A stretch of DNA of 64,000 nt. It comes from Nocardioides sp. LHD-245. GTDB taxonomy: Bacteria; Actinomycetota; Actinomycetes; Propionibacteriales; Nocardioidaceae. The translations under genes were made by a program, and so were the position numbers. Below, piece by piece: positions 1 through 9,814 of this stretch. The stretch spans positions 28,813 to 92,812 of the forward strand of contig NZ_JAVFWN010000022.1 in the NCBI RefSeq assembly GCF_030929495.1. The letters are read 5' to 3'. Position 1 is the stretch's first letter, and each line of letters begins with the position of its first letter. Under the pieces are notes generated by a model. That model ran no database searches. It was not told where the DNA came from and worked only from the letters and a program-made list of their open reading frames with translations.

Positions 1-278
1 CCCGCGTCCAGCACCTCAACGACCTGGTCGCGGAGCTGACGTCCGAGCGTGCGGAGGAGCGGATCGGGAGCACCGTCGAGGTGCTGGTCGAGGAGCTCGA
101 CCCCGACGGCACCGGCGACGGCACGGTCGAGGGACGCGCCGCCCAGCAGGGCCCTGAGGTCGACGGCGCCACCCGGGTGCTCGGCGTACCGGACGCGCGG
201 GTGGGTGACCTCCTGCGGGCCGTCGTCGTCGACTCCGACGGCGTGGACCTGATCGCCGAGCCGGCAGGAGGACAGTGA
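1..278 (+). CDS. rimO: RimO, ribosomal protein S12 methylthiotransferase, C-terminal part
   Basis: Only the last 91 codons are in the window (frame from base 3). The visible part is the end of the radical-SAM region followed by a TRAM RNA-binding domain, including the short stretch GRAAQQGPEVDGA and the ending VVVDSDGVDLIAE. This matches RimO, which methylthiolates a conserved aspartate of ribosomal protein S12 using iron-sulfur clusters and SAM. MiaB also ends in a TRAM domain, but the order rimO-pgsA-cinA is the usual actinobacterial one and supports RimO. The TGA stop overlaps the pgsA start region. The catalytic CxxxCxxC motif lies outside the window, so the family call rests on the C-terminus and context. 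Confidence 0.85.
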   Translation, partial: RVQHLNDLVAELTSERAEERIGSTVEVLVEELDPDGTGDGTVEGRAAQQGPEVDGATRVLGVPDARVGDLLRAVVVDSDGVDLIAEPAGGQ

Positions 279-928
279 TGACCGGGACCAGCACCGGGGC
301 CACTCCGGCCGCGGCCAAGCCGAGCAACTGGAACCTCCCCAATGCCCTGACGACGCTGCGGATCATCCTGGTCCCGGTCTACGGCTGGGTGCTGCTGCAC
401 GACGGCGGCGACTCGATCACCTGGCGGACCGTGGCATGGGGGATCTTCTTCGTCGCCATGGTCACCGACAAGGTCGACGGTGACATCGCCCGCGCCCGGA
501 ACCTCGTCACCGACTTCGGCAAGATCGCCGATCCGATCGCCGACAAGGCGATCACCGGCATGGCCTTCATCGGCCTCTCGATCATCATGGACACCTGGTG
601 GATGTGGACGATCACCGTCGTCGTCCTGGTCCGGGAGTGGGCCGTGACGCTCCTGCGTCTCTCGGTCCTCAAGTCGGTCGTCATCGCTGCCGCCCAGAGC
701 GGCAAGTGGAAGACCGTCGCCCAGGCGCTGGCCCTGGGCCTACTCACCCTGCCGCTGCTCGAGGTCGGCGACGAGGTGGGCTGGCTCGACGTGCCGGGGG
801 AGATCACCTACGGCGTCGCGATCGCGCTGCTGCTCGTCGCCTTCGCGCTGACCCTGTGGTCGGGCTACGAGTTCTTCCGTGACGTCTGGAAGCAGCGTCA
901 CGACATCCGCAAGTCGTCCGCTTCCTGA
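278..928 (+). CDS. pgsA: CDP-diacylglycerol--glycerol-3-phosphate 3-phosphatidyltransferase
   Basis: A 216-residue integral membrane enzyme that makes phosphatidylglycerol phosphate, the first committed step to phosphatidylglycerol and cardiolipin. The CDP-alcohol phosphatidyltransferase signature D-x2-DG-x2-AR-x8-G-x3-D-x3-D is intact near residues 62-85 (DKVDGDIARAR followed by FGKIADPIAD). About five or six hydrophobic segments follow. I chose ATG 278 because AGGAGGA at 266-272 sits five bases before it. A GTG at 275 is also in frame and would give a 4-base overlap with the rimO stop, but is only two bases from the Shine-Dalgarno sequence. A paralogous phosphatidyltransferase function cannot be excluded, but position next to rimO and cinA favours PgsA. 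Confidence 0.93.
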   Translation: MTGTSTGATPAAAKPSNWNLPNALTTLRIILVPVYGWVLLHDGGDSITWRTVAWGIFFVAMVTDKVDGDIARARNLVTDFGKIADPIADKAITGMAFIGLSIIMDTWWMWTITVVVLVREWAVTLLRLSVLKSVVIAAAQSGKWKTVAQALALGLLTLPLLEVGDEVGWLDVPGEITYGVAIALLLVAFALTLWSGYEFFRDVWKQRHDIRKSSAS

Positions 929-984
929 GCCGACGTAGATCCTGCGGAGCGACGGTCCGCAAGAGCAAAATCTGACGGCTTGTC

Positions 985-1001
985 GTCACCTTTTCGTCAC
1001 T
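985..1001 (+). promoter_or_regulatory. possible PhoP-type direct repeat upstream of the secreted nuclease/5'-nucleotidase
   Basis: GTCACC at 985-990 and GTCACT at 996-1001 lie exactly 11 bp apart, the repeat period of actinobacterial PHO boxes (GTTCACC-like units). A weaker unit (GACGGC) is at 974. It lies about 136 bp before the gene at 1137, whose product would release phosphate from nucleic acids, so phosphate control would make sense. The match is partial and this is an inference. Confidence 0.3.
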
Positions 1002-1136
1002 TGGTTTTCCTCAGCCCCTTGCCAGCGGAACCAGGGATCAGCCTAGGTTAAGGACCCTTCCCCTCCGTTCTCGCCAGCATCTCGGGCCCGCGCGATCGGC
1101 TGTCCTTTGCCGCTTTGACGACCTCGGAAGAAGCTC

Positions 1137-4100
1137 ATGCGTTCTGTGAAGCAGTTCTTTTTCGCCACCCTCGGCGCAGCTCTCGCGGTCTCGGGGCTGA
1201 CAGCGCTCCAGGCAACGCCCGCGACGGCCAGCGTGTCGGCCAAGATCTCGTCCTTCCCGTACAGCCAGGACTGGTCGGGCCTGACAGCTGCGAGCACCTG
1301 GGCGGACTTCCCCGGGGTGGAGGGCTTCACGACGGGCGTCTCGATCTCCCCGTCCAACCAGCCGAACACCACCGAGGTCGGACTGCTGACCGCCGAGGGC
1401 ACGCTGACGTCGGCCCTGACCCCGCTCGCGGGCAACACGCCGAACACGAACTCCAACGGCGGTGTGTTGGCCTACCATTCGGCCACCGACAAGACCGTCG
1501 CGCTCAGCGCCACCGGCACCATCACGACGCCGCTACTGGCGTTCCACCTGGACACCTCCGGCGAATCCGGCATCGGCGTCGCCTACGACGTCCAGGACCT
1601 GGACAGCAGTGCGGACGACCAGCCGACCCGGGTGGCTTTGCAGTACCGCGTCGGCACGTCCGGTAGCTACGTCAATGTCCCGGGCGGCTACGTTACTGAC
1701 GCTACCGGCCCCGGTAATACCGCGGTGACGTCCACTCACGTGGCTGCCGCACTGCCTGCCGCGGCGGACAACCAGGCGGATGTCTTCGTCCGCGTGATCA
1801 CCCTCGACAACGCCACCGGCAGCAACGAGCACATCGGCATCGACAACATCGACATCACGACCGGTGGTGTCGTCGAGCCCGACCCTTTGGCCGCGACGAA
1901 CCCGGGCAACAAGACCTTCACGCAGAATCAGGCGATCGCGCCGGTCGCGCTCCAGGCCACCGGCGGCACCTCGCCCTACTCCTGGGAGGTGACGGGCGGA
2001 GACCTCCCGGACGGGCTGGACCTCGTCGGCAACCAGATCAGCGGCACGCCGACGACGGTCACGCCGAGCCCGGTCGAGATCACGCTGACGGCCACCGACT
2101 CGGCGACGCCCACTCCGGCGACCGCGACGGCGACCTTCACGATCACCGTCCAGGCCCCCCTGCCGATCACCCCGATCGCCCAGCTCCAGGGCACGGGCGA
2201 CCGCTCGCCGTATGCGCCCCCGACCGGCACGGACCCGGGGGAGGAGACGGTCTCGACGACCGGCATCGTCACCGGCATCTACCGAGACCCGAGCTTCGCC
2301 AACAACGGCTTCGACGGCTTCTACCTGCAGACCGGCGGCACCGGCGGGAGCGTGCCGACCGGGGGGTCGCACGCGATCTTCGTCTACGGCGCCAGCGCGA
2401 TCCCGGGTGACCTGGAGGTCGGTGACTCGGTCCAGGCCACGGGCAAGATCAGTGAGTTCTTCGGCCTGACCGAGCTGAACGCCCCGACCGGTGGGGTCGT
2501 CGAGCTCGGCGCGGCACTGCCGGACGTCACGGCGCTCGCGACGGCGTACCCGACCACGGAAGCCGGTCGCGAGGCGATCGAGGGCATGCTGCTCGACCCG
2601 ACCGACGACTTCACGGTCACCAACGCCTACTCCACCAACCAGTACGGCGAGGTGGGGCTGGCCACCGGCGACGAGCCGCTCCGGCAGCCCACGGAGCACG
2701 CGGCGCCCAGCGACACCGCCGCGGTGCAGGCGATCCGTGACGAGAACGCCGAGCGCTCCGTCGTGCTGGACGACGGCACGAGCGTCAACTACCTGGGCAA
2801 CCAGGCCACCAAGGCCCAGCCGGTGCCGTGGCTGACCGGGGCCGACGGGAACGCGAACCCGGCACCGCCACGGGTCGGAGCCGGCGTGACGCTCCACCAG
2901 CCGGTGATCCTCGACTATCGCAACAACGCCTGGAAGCTCCAACCCCGACTGCCGGTCTTCAAGAACGGTGCCGACGTCGCGACCTTCGAGGACACGCGGG
3001 CCGCCGACGCGACCCCCGCGGACGTGCTCACGATGACGCCGGGCAGGACGGGCGACCTCAAGATCGCGACCTTCAACGTCCTCAACTACTTCAACACGAC
3101 CGGCGAGGCCTACACCGACGCCGGTCCGCTGCAGAACCCGCCACTGGACACCTTCTGCACCTATTACACCGATCGTGGCCCGGGGACCTCCCAGCGCATC
3201 GGGAACGACTCGTGCGGCGTCCGGCTGCTCGACGACCCGACGACGGAGAAGGACGAGTCGAAGGACAACGACGGTCGCGGTCCGCGCGGTGCGGCGACCG
3301 CCGCCAGCCTGGCCCGTCAGGAGGCCAAGCTGGTCCACACGATCAACGCGCTCGGGGCCGACGTGATCGGCCTCGAGGAGGTCGAGAACTCGATCAAGCT
3401 GCCCGGCGAGACCAACCGGGACGACGCCGTCGCCCGTCTGGTCCAGATCCTCAACGACGCCTCGGGGGCGGGCACCTGGGCGTACGTGCGGAGTCCGGGC
3501 GAGGCGCTCACGGCGGCCGCGGTGGCCGAGCAGGACGTGATCCGTCCGGCGTTCATCTACAAGGTCGCGAAGGTCGAGCCGGTCGGCGGGTCGGACATCC
3601 TGTTCGGCACCACCGAGTTCGCCAACGCCCGCGAGCCGCTGGCCCAGGTCTTCAAGGCCAAGGGTGCGCCGGACAGTGACGGCTTCGCGGTCGTCGTCAA
3701 CCACTTCAAGTCCAAGGGTGACAACCCGGCGCCGATCCCGCCGGCGACCGGCGACAACGCGCAGAACGGCGAGGTGGGTGCGTTCAACGGCGACCGGGTC
3801 CGCCAGGCCACCCGGCTGGTTCAATTCGCCAACGACTTCGCCGCCGAGCGGGACGTCGATGCGGTCTTCCTGGCCGGTGACTTCAACTCGTACACCAAGG
3901 AGGACCCGATCGGTGTCCTCACCGGAGCCGACTACACGCTGATCGAGTCGAAAGACGAGGGCGACGAGAGCTACTCGTACCAAGGCCTGTCCGGCTCCCT
4001 CGACCACGTGCTCGGCAACCCCGCCGCCATGGACATGGTGACCGGCGCCGACATCTGGGAGATCAACGCCAACGAGGCGGCGTCGTTCCAGTACAGCCGC

Positions 4101-6728
4101 TACAACTACAACGTCACCGACTTCTGGCTGCCCAACAAGCCGTGGGCGACCTCCGACCACAACCCCGAGATCGTCGGCATCGAGGTGCCCGACTTCACCC
4201 CGACCTCCTACAAGGAGATCCAGGTGATCGGCACCAACGACTTCCACGGTCGCCTGCTGCCGGACGCGGGCAACGCGGCCGGCGCGGCGCCCTTCGCCTC
4301 CGCGGTCAAGGACCTCGAGGCCCAGTTCCCGCCGGGCAGCACCGCCTTCGTGGCGGCCGGCGACCTGGTCGGCGCCTCCACCTTCGAGTCGTTCATCCAG
4401 GACGACGAGCCGACCATCGACGCCCTGAACGCGATGGGCCTCGACGTCTCGGCGGCGGGCAACCACGAGTTCGACCGCGGGTACGCCGACCTCGAGGGCC
4501 GGATCCGCGACCGGGCCGACTGGGAGTACATCGCGGCCAATCTCGACTATGCCCCCGGAGTGGCAGAGGAGGACAAGCTCGCCGAGACCTGGGCGACCAC
4601 GCTCGACGGCGTCAAGGTCGGCTTCGTCGGCGCGGTGACCGAGGATCTCCCCGGTCTCGTGAACCCGGCCGGCATCGAGGACATCACGGTCACCGACGTC
4701 GTCGACGCGACGAACGAGGCTGCGGAGGAGCTGAAGACCGCGGGCGCCGAGATCGTCGTCCTGCTGGTGCACGAGGGCGCCCCGACGACCGAGTGCGACT
4801 CGGCGAGCTTCACCGACCCGGCGACGGTGTGGGGAAACATCGTCCAGAACACGTCTTCCGACGTCGACGCGATCATCTCCGGTCACACGCACCTGGCCTA
4901 CAACTGCCGCTACACCGTGCCGGACTGGCAGGCCGACAGCAGCCGCACGGTCAAGAAGCGGCCGGTCGTCTCCGCCGGCCAGTACGGCACCAACCTCAAC
5001 CAGCTCGTCTTCAAGTTCGACGAGACGTCCGGTGACCTGGAGGCGATCAGCCAGGACGTGATCGCCGCCGCCGGCGTCGGCTACGCCGCGGACCCGACCG
5101 TGCAGGCCATCGTCGACGACGCGGTGACCTTCGCCGCCGCCGAGGGCGCCACGATCCTCGGCAAGATGACCGGACCGTTCAAGCGGGCGACCTACAAGTC
5201 CGCGGCCAACGCCGATCTCGAGAACCGCGGCGGCGAGTCGACCCTGTCGAACCAGATCGCCGAGGTGCAGCGCTGGGCCACGGACGCTGCCGGCATCGAG
5301 ACCGACATCGCGTTCATGAACCCGGGCGGCCTCCGTGCCGACATGGACGGCACCGCCAACGGCACGGAAGTGGACCTCAGCTATCGCGAGGCGGCCGACG
5401 TGCAGCCGTTCGCCAACACGCTGGTCAACATGAAGCTGACCGGTGCCCAGCTCGAGGAGATCCTCGAGCAGCAGTGGCAGCGCACGGCCACGGGGAGCGT
5501 GCCGTCACGGCCGTTCCTGCGACTCGGCGTGTCGAAGGGCTTCACCTACACCTACGACGAGACGCCGGAGACGGTGACGGCCCCGAACTCCGCTCCGGTG
5601 CAGACCTTCCAGGGTGAGGTGACCGGCATGTGGCTCGACGGGGTGCCGGTCGACGCAGCCCGGGCCTACTCCGTCACGGTCAACTCGTTCCTCGGCGGCG
5701 GTGGCGACAACTTCTGGGAGTTCGCCGACGGCGCCCAGAAGGTCGACACCGGCAAGGTCGACCTCGAGGCGATGGTCGAGTACATGAAGCAGTACGACAC
5801 CGACGCCCTGCCGGTCGACTACAGCCAACGCGGCGTCGAGATCACCCTGCCCGACGACGCGCCGGCGTCGTACGGCCCCGGCGACACCGTCGCGTTCGAG
5901 GTCGGGTCGTGGACCATGTCCGCGCCCGGCGACGAGCAGGACAGCGAGGTGGAGGTTCGACTCGGCGGCACGCTGCTCGACGCCTTCGCGGTCGACAATG
6001 CCGTCGGCAAGCAGCCCTACGACAGGTACGGCACGGCCACAGTGTCGGTGACCCTTCCGGAGGACGTCTTCAACGGCACGACCGAGCTGACGGTCTCGGG
6101 GGCCACCACCGGAACCTCGGTCCCCGTGATCATCCAGATCGAGGGCGGGCAGGAGCCGACCGAGACACCCGTCGTGAACCAGGCACCGCCGACGGTCTCC
6201 GGGGTGGCGCGGATCGGCCAGACCCTGACCGCGAGTGCGGGCACGTGGGAGCCCGAGCCCGACTCGGTCGTCTACCAGTGGTACGCCGACGGGGTGCCGA
6301 TCCCCGGTGCCACCGGTCGCACGCTGGTGCTGGGAGGCGGCCAGGTCGGCACCCGGATCACGGTCGGCGTGACCGCTCGTGCCGCCGGCCACGCTGATGC
6401 CACCGCGGTCTCGGCCCAGGTCGGTCCGGTGGCCAAGGGCTCCGCGACCGTCTCGGTCAAGACGAAGCCGAAGAAGATCAAGCTCCGCAAGACGAGGACC
6501 AAGGTGTTCGTGACGGTCACGACCCCGGACGGGGTCGCCGTCACCGGCAGCGTCACGGTCAAGGCCAAGGGGCAGAAGGCCCGGACGGTCATGGTCGTCA
6601 ACGGCAAGGCGAAGGTGAGGTTGAAGGCGTTCAGCTCCACCGGCGCCAAGCGGATCAAGGTCAGCTACGCCGGCAGCGCTCTGCTCTCACCCGCCGAGAG
6701 CGTCACCAAGGTCCGGGTGGTGCGTTGA
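1137..6728 (+). CDS. secreted multidomain nuclease fused to 5'-nucleotidase (ExeM/NucH-like + UshA-like)
   Basis: A 1863-residue exported protein with a Sec signal peptide (residues 1-31, ending TPATA). Domains in order: a beta-rich adhesion-like region (32-240); a putative Ig (He_PIG) domain (about 250-340); an OB-fold segment (about 345-500); an endonuclease/exonuclease/phosphatase domain (about 640-1020) with LKIATFNVLN, GLEEVEN, GDFNSY and SDHNPEI; a calcineurin-like 5'-nucleotidase domain (from about 1027) with GTNDFHGR, AAGDLVG, GNHEFD and GHTHLAYN; the 5'-nucleotidase C-terminal domain with NPGGLR (about 1340-1560); an Ig-like domain (about 1680-1760); and a lysine-rich Ig-like C-terminal domain. 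Both metal-binding motif sets look intact. The likely role is to degrade extracellular DNA or RNA and then dephosphorylate the nucleotides. The ATG at 1137 gives a clean signal peptide. No LPxTG anchor or terminal membrane helix is visible, so cell attachment, if any, would be through the basic C-terminus. Confidence 0.88.
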   Translation: MRSVKQFFFATLGAALAVSGLTALQATPATASVSAKISSFPYSQDWSGLTAASTWADFPGVEGFTTGVSISPSNQPNTTEVGLLTAEGTLTSALTPLAGNTPNTNSNGGVLAYHSATDKTVALSATGTITTPLLAFHLDTSGESGIGVAYDVQDLDSSADDQPTRVALQYRVGTSGSYVNVPGGYVTDATGPGNTAVTSTHVAAALPAAADNQADVFVRVITLDNATGSNEHIGIDNIDITTGGVVEPDPLAATNPGNKTFTQNQAIAPVALQATGGTSPYSWEVTGGDLPDGLDLVGNQISGTPTTVTPSPVEITLTATDSATPTPATATATFTITVQAPLPITPIAQLQGTGDRSPYAPPTGTDPGEETVSTTGIVTGIYRDPSFANNGFDGFYLQTGGTGGSVPTGGSHAIFVYGASAIPGDLEVGDSVQATGKISEFFGLTELNAPTGGVVELGAALPDVTALATAYPTTEAGREAIEGMLLDPTDDFTVTNAYSTNQYGEVGLATGDEPLRQPTEHAAPSDTAAVQAIRDENAERSVVLDDGTSVNYLGNQATKAQPVPWLTGADGNANPAPPRVGAGVTLHQPVILDYRNNAWKLQPRLPVFKNGADVATFEDTRAADATPADVLTMTPGRTGDLKIATFNVLNYFNTTGEAYTDAGPLQNPPLDTFCTYYTDRGPGTSQRIGNDSCGVRLLDDPTTEKDESKDNDGRGPRGAATAASLARQEAKLVHTINALGADVIGLEEVENSIKLPGETNRDDAVARLVQILNDASGAGTWAYVRSPGEALTAAAVAEQDVIRPAFIYKVAKVEPVGGSDILFGTTEFANAREPLAQVFKAKGAPDSDGFAVVVNHFKSKGDNPAPIPPATGDNAQNGEVGAFNGDRVRQATRLVQFANDFAAERDVDAVFLAGDFNSYTKEDPIGVLTGADYTLIESKDEGDESYSYQGLSGSLDHVLGNPAAMDMVTGADIWEINANEAASFQYSRYNYNVTDFWLPNKPWATSDHNPEIVGIEVPDFTPTSYKEIQVIGTNDFHGRLLPDAGNAAGAAPFASAVKDLEAQFPPGSTAFVAAGDLVGASTFESFIQDDEPTIDALNAMGLDVSAAGNHEFDRGYADLEGRIRDRADWEYIAANLDYAPGVAEEDKLAETWATTLDGVKVGFVGAVTEDLPGLVNPAGIEDITVTDVVDATNEAAEELKTAGAEIVVLLVHEGAPTTECDSASFTDPATVWGNIVQNTSSDVDAIISGHTHLAYNCRYTVPDWQADSSRTVKKRPVVSAGQYGTNLNQLVFKFDETSGDLEAISQDVIAAAGVGYAADPTVQAIVDDAVTFAAAEGATILGKMTGPFKRATYKSAANADLENRGGESTLSNQIAEVQRWATDAAGIETDIAFMNPGGLRADMDGTANGTEVDLSYREAADVQPFANTLVNMKLTGAQLEEILEQQWQRTATGSVPSRPFLRLGVSKGFTYTYDETPETVTAPNSAPVQTFQGEVTGMWLDGVPVDAARAYSVTVNSFLGGGGDNFWEFADGAQKVDTGKVDLEAMVEYMKQYDTDALPVDYSQRGVEITLPDDAPASYGPGDTVAFEVGSWTMSAPGDEQDSEVEVRLGGTLLDAFAVDNAVGKQPYDRYGTATVSVTLPEDVFNGTTELTVSGATTGTSVPVIIQIEGGQEPTETPVVNQAPPTVSGVARIGQTLTASAGTWEPEPDSVVYQWYADGVPIPGATGRTLVLGGGQVGTRITVGVTARAAGHADATAVSAQVGPVAKGSATVSVKTKPKKIKLRKTRTKVFVTVTTPDGVAVTGSVTVKAKGQKARTVMVVNGKAKVRLKAFSSTGAKRIKVSYAGSALLSPAESVTKVRVVR

Positions 6729-6804
6729 GCGTCTCGGCGCCGAGCACGCACCTCCTCCAACGTCCTCTCAAGTCCAGCGAATCGACAGTCCTCGGGAGGG
6801 ACAC

Positions 6805-9177
6805 ATGCGATCAGCCAAACACCTACTCCTCGGCTCGCTCGGGATCGGCCTGGCCGTCTCCGGTCTCGGTGCGGTGGCGGCCCCGCCGGCGCGGGCCGCC
6901 GCGCCGGTCGACATCCAGATCATCGGCACCAACGACTTCCACGGCCGGATCCTCAACGAGCCGACCTCGGCCGCAGCCGGTGCCGCGATCCTGTCGGCGG
7001 CGGTCAAGGACCTGCGGGCGGCGAACCCCAACACGGTGTTCGCGGCCGCCGGTGACCTGATCGGCGCGTCGACCTTCGAGTCCTTCGTCTCCAACGACAA
7101 GCCGACCATCGACGCCCTCAACGAGGCGGGCCTGGAGGTCTCGGCCGTGGGCAACCACGAGCTCGACCAGGGCTACGACGACCTCATGGACCGCGTGATG
7201 GCCGCCTACGACCCCGCGACGAACCCGGAGGGCGGCGCCGAGTGGGAGTACATCGCGGCCAACCTGAAGGTGCGCGCCACCGGCGACCCGGCCGTCCCGG
7301 CTTCCTGGATCAAGCCCATGGCCGGCATCGACGTGGGCTTCGTCGGAGCCGTGACAGAGGCGCTACCGACACTGGTCTCTCCTGACGGCATCGCCGACAT
7401 CGAGGTGCAGAGCATCGTCGACTCGGTCAACGCCGAGGCGACCCGGCTGGTCGAGGACGCGAACGTCGACCTCGTCGTGATGCTGGTACACGAGGGTGCG
7501 CCGTCGACCGACTGCGCGACGATGGACGATTCGGGTCCGTGGGCCGAGATCATCAACAACGTCTCGGCCGACGTGGATGCCATCGTGTCCGGGCACACCC
7601 ACCTGGCCTACAACTGCAGCTTCCCGGTCCAGGACTGGGTCGACGCGAGCCGGCCGGTCACGGAGCGGCCGGTGGTCTCCGCAGGGCAGTACGGCCAGAA
7701 GCTCAACAAGCTGGTCTTCAGCGTGGACCCCGACACGGGCGGCGTCCAAGCCAAGTCCCAGGAGATCATCGACCTCAAGACGTGCAGCAACAGCACCACC
7801 TGCACGCCTTACACGCCCGACCCCGCGGTCACGCCGATCGTGCAGGCGGCGGTCGACGTCGCCACCCCGATCGGGGAGCAGGTGCTCGGCCCGATCGCCG
7901 GGCCGTTCAACCGAGCCAAGCTGGCCAACGGCTCGGAGAACCGTGGTGGGGAGTCGACCCTCGGCAACCTGGTCGCCGAGGTCCAGCGGGCCGAGACGCC
8001 GGCGGAGCAGGGCGGCGCGCAGATCGCGTTCATGAACCCGGGCGGGCTCCGCGCCGAGATGGAGGGCACCGCCGCCGGCGCCGTCCGCAACCTGACCTAT
8101 CGGCAGGCGGCCAACGTCCAGCCGTTCGCCAACGGCCTGGTCAACATGGACCTGACCGGCGCCCAGATCGAGAAGATCCTCGAGCAGCAGTGGTCCCGCA
8201 CTCCTGACGGCACCCAGATCCCTTCCGGACTGACCCGCTACTTCCTGCGCCTGGGCGTCTCGAAGGGGTTCACCTACACCTACCGCGAGGTGCCGGCGCC
8301 CGCCGTACCCGTGCAGGGGGGCGGAACCCCGGTCGACACCTGGGTCGGCGACGTGACCGGCATGTGGCTCAACGGCCAGCCGATCGTGCCCACCCAGACC
8401 TACTCGGTCACGGCCAACGCGTTCCTGGCCGGTGGCGGAGACTCGTTCTGGGAGTTCCGGAACGCGCAGGGCAAGGCGGAGTGGGGGGTGTCCGATCTGC
8501 AGGCGATGACGCACTACATGGACACCAACACCGACGCCGGCGGTCCCGCGCTACCGGTCGACTACTCCCAGCGCGCCGTCGAGGTGCACAACCTCGACGC
8601 GAGCTACCGGGCCGGCGGCCGGGTCAGGTTCGACGTCGAGTCGTGGAGCATGTCCAACCCGTCCGACCTGAGGGACACCGAGATCGAGGTCCGGCTCGGC
8701 GGCAGGGTGCTCGGCAGGGCGACGCTGGACAACACGGTCGGCGCCGCCGCGATCGACAAGACCGGCACCGCGCGGATCGACGTGGCGTTGCCGTCGTCGA
8801 CCCCCGCCGGCCCGCAGACCCTGACCCTGGTGGGCGCCCAGACCGGCACCCAGGCCCGGGTCGCGGTGACCGTGGCCAAGGGGACCGTCGCGTTGAGCGC
8901 CAAGGTGAAGCCCGGCAAGAAGATCAAGCTCGGCAAGACCAGGGCGAAGGTCAAGGTGGCGGTCGTCGGCGCGGACGGCATTCCGGCCACCGGTCAGGTC
9001 AAGGTGAAGGTCAAGGGCCAGAAGGCCCGCACCGTGACCGTCGTCAACGGCAAGGCGAAGGTCAAGCTGAAGGCGTTCACCTCCTCGGGGATCAAGAAGA
9101 TCAAGGTCACCTACCTGGGCAGTACCAGCCAGGAGCCGGCGAAGGTCGTCAAGAAGATCATGGTGGTCCGTCGCTGA
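6805..9177 (+). CDS. secreted 5'-nucleotidase / calcineurin-like phosphoesterase
   Basis: A 790-residue exported phosphohydrolase. A signal peptide covers about residues 1-33 (ending ARA-AAPVD). The metallophosphatase domain begins at once with IQIIGTNDFHGR, then AAGDLIG, VGNHELD and GHTHLAYN, and is followed by the 5'-nucleotidase C-terminal domain (NPGGLRAEMEG, LGVSKGFTYTYRE). The end is a lysine-rich Ig-like domain nearly the same as that of the upstream protein (shared GQKARTV and VVNGKAKVKLKAF). It therefore looks like a duplicate of the second half of the upstream gene, lacking the nuclease. It probably frees phosphate and nucleosides outside the cell. GGGAGGG lies just before the ATG. 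The 76-bp gap after the upstream gene allows co-transcription. Confidence 0.9.
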   Translation: MRSAKHLLLGSLGIGLAVSGLGAVAAPPARAAAPVDIQIIGTNDFHGRILNEPTSAAAGAAILSAAVKDLRAANPNTVFAAAGDLIGASTFESFVSNDKPTIDALNEAGLEVSAVGNHELDQGYDDLMDRVMAAYDPATNPEGGAEWEYIAANLKVRATGDPAVPASWIKPMAGIDVGFVGAVTEALPTLVSPDGIADIEVQSIVDSVNAEATRLVEDANVDLVVMLVHEGAPSTDCATMDDSGPWAEIINNVSADVDAIVSGHTHLAYNCSFPVQDWVDASRPVTERPVVSAGQYGQKLNKLVFSVDPDTGGVQAKSQEIIDLKTCSNSTTCTPYTPDPAVTPIVQAAVDVATPIGEQVLGPIAGPFNRAKLANGSENRGGESTLGNLVAEVQRAETPAEQGGAQIAFMNPGGLRAEMEGTAAGAVRNLTYRQAANVQPFANGLVNMDLTGAQIEKILEQQWSRTPDGTQIPSGLTRYFLRLGVSKGFTYTYREVPAPAVPVQGGGTPVDTWVGDVTGMWLNGQPIVPTQTYSVTANAFLAGGGDSFWEFRNAQGKAEWGVSDLQAMTHYMDTNTDAGGPALPVDYSQRAVEVHNLDASYRAGGRVRFDVESWSMSNPSDLRDTEIEVRLGGRVLGRATLDNTVGAAAIDKTGTARIDVALPSSTPAGPQTLTLVGAQTGTQARVAVTVAKGTVALSAKVKPGKKIKLGKTRAKVKVAVVGADGIPATGQVKVKVKGQKARTVTVVNGKAKVKLKAFTSSGIKKIKVTYLGSTSQEPAKVVKKIMVVRR

Positions 9178-9244
9178 CGCGACGCGACTGACCGGGCGCC
9201 GGGGACAGAGGGCCTCGGTCGGTGGTCCGTGACACGATGCGGTC

Positions 9245-9760
9245 ATGGAGTCACCGGCCGAGGCCCTCGTCCACGCGCTGCGTGAGGCGGGCGCGAGCGT
9301 GTCCACGGCGGAGTCGCTGACCGGGGGCCGGGTGGCGGCGCGCCTGACCGAGGTCCCCGGCTCCTCGGTCGTGTACGCCGGCGGCGTGGTCAGCTATCAG
9401 ACCCACATCAAGGTCGAGGTGCTCGGCGTCCCGCAGCGCGTGGTCGACGAGCACGGCGTGGTGTCGGCGGCGTGCGCCCGGGCGATGGCCGACGGGGCCC
9501 GGCGGCTGCTCGGGACGGCGTACGCGCTGAGCACGACGGGGGTGGCCGGCCCCGATCGGCAGGAGGGCAAGCCGGTCGGCACCGTGTACGTCGGTCTGGC
9601 CGGTCCCGCCGGCACCCGAGCCGTGGCGCTGGACCTGTCCGGCGACCGGTCCGCGATCCAGGACGCGACGGTCGACGCCGTGATCGAGGCACTGGCCGGT
9701 GAGCTGGCCGCGGCGCGCTCAAGGGCTGGGCAGCCGCCGGAAGATTCGGGGCTCGGGTAG
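9245..9760 (+). CDS. cinA: CinA-family nicotinamide-nucleotide amidohydrolase
   Basis: A 171-residue protein corresponding to the C-terminal (amidohydrolase) domain of CinA, without the N-terminal COG1058 domain. Signature stretches are STAESLTGG (residues about 19-27), GGVVSYQ and STTGVAGPD (about 95-103). The family deamidates nicotinamide mononucleotide in the pyridine-nucleotide recycling pathway, so it is functionally linked to the NAD-salvage locus at 21.8-24.5 kb. It lies in the usual pgsA-cinA-clgR order, here interrupted by the two phosphoesterase genes. Confidence 0.9.
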   Translation: MESPAEALVHALREAGASVSTAESLTGGRVAARLTEVPGSSVVYAGGVVSYQTHIKVEVLGVPQRVVDEHGVVSAACARAMADGARRLLGTAYALSTTGVAGPDRQEGKPVGTVYVGLAGPAGTRAVALDLSGDRSAIQDATVDAVIEALAGELAAARSRAGQPPEDSGLG

Positions 9761-9814
9761 CGTTGTGCCCAGGACTGGACATCCACCCAGCGCAATGACG
9801 GAGAGGAGATCGCG

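Noticed and set aside
1533..4892. 1119-codon open frame on the minus strand
   Set aside because: It lies fully inside the nuclease gene, is rich in Arg/Gly/Val/Asp as expected for a GC-rich antisense frame, and has no family motifs.
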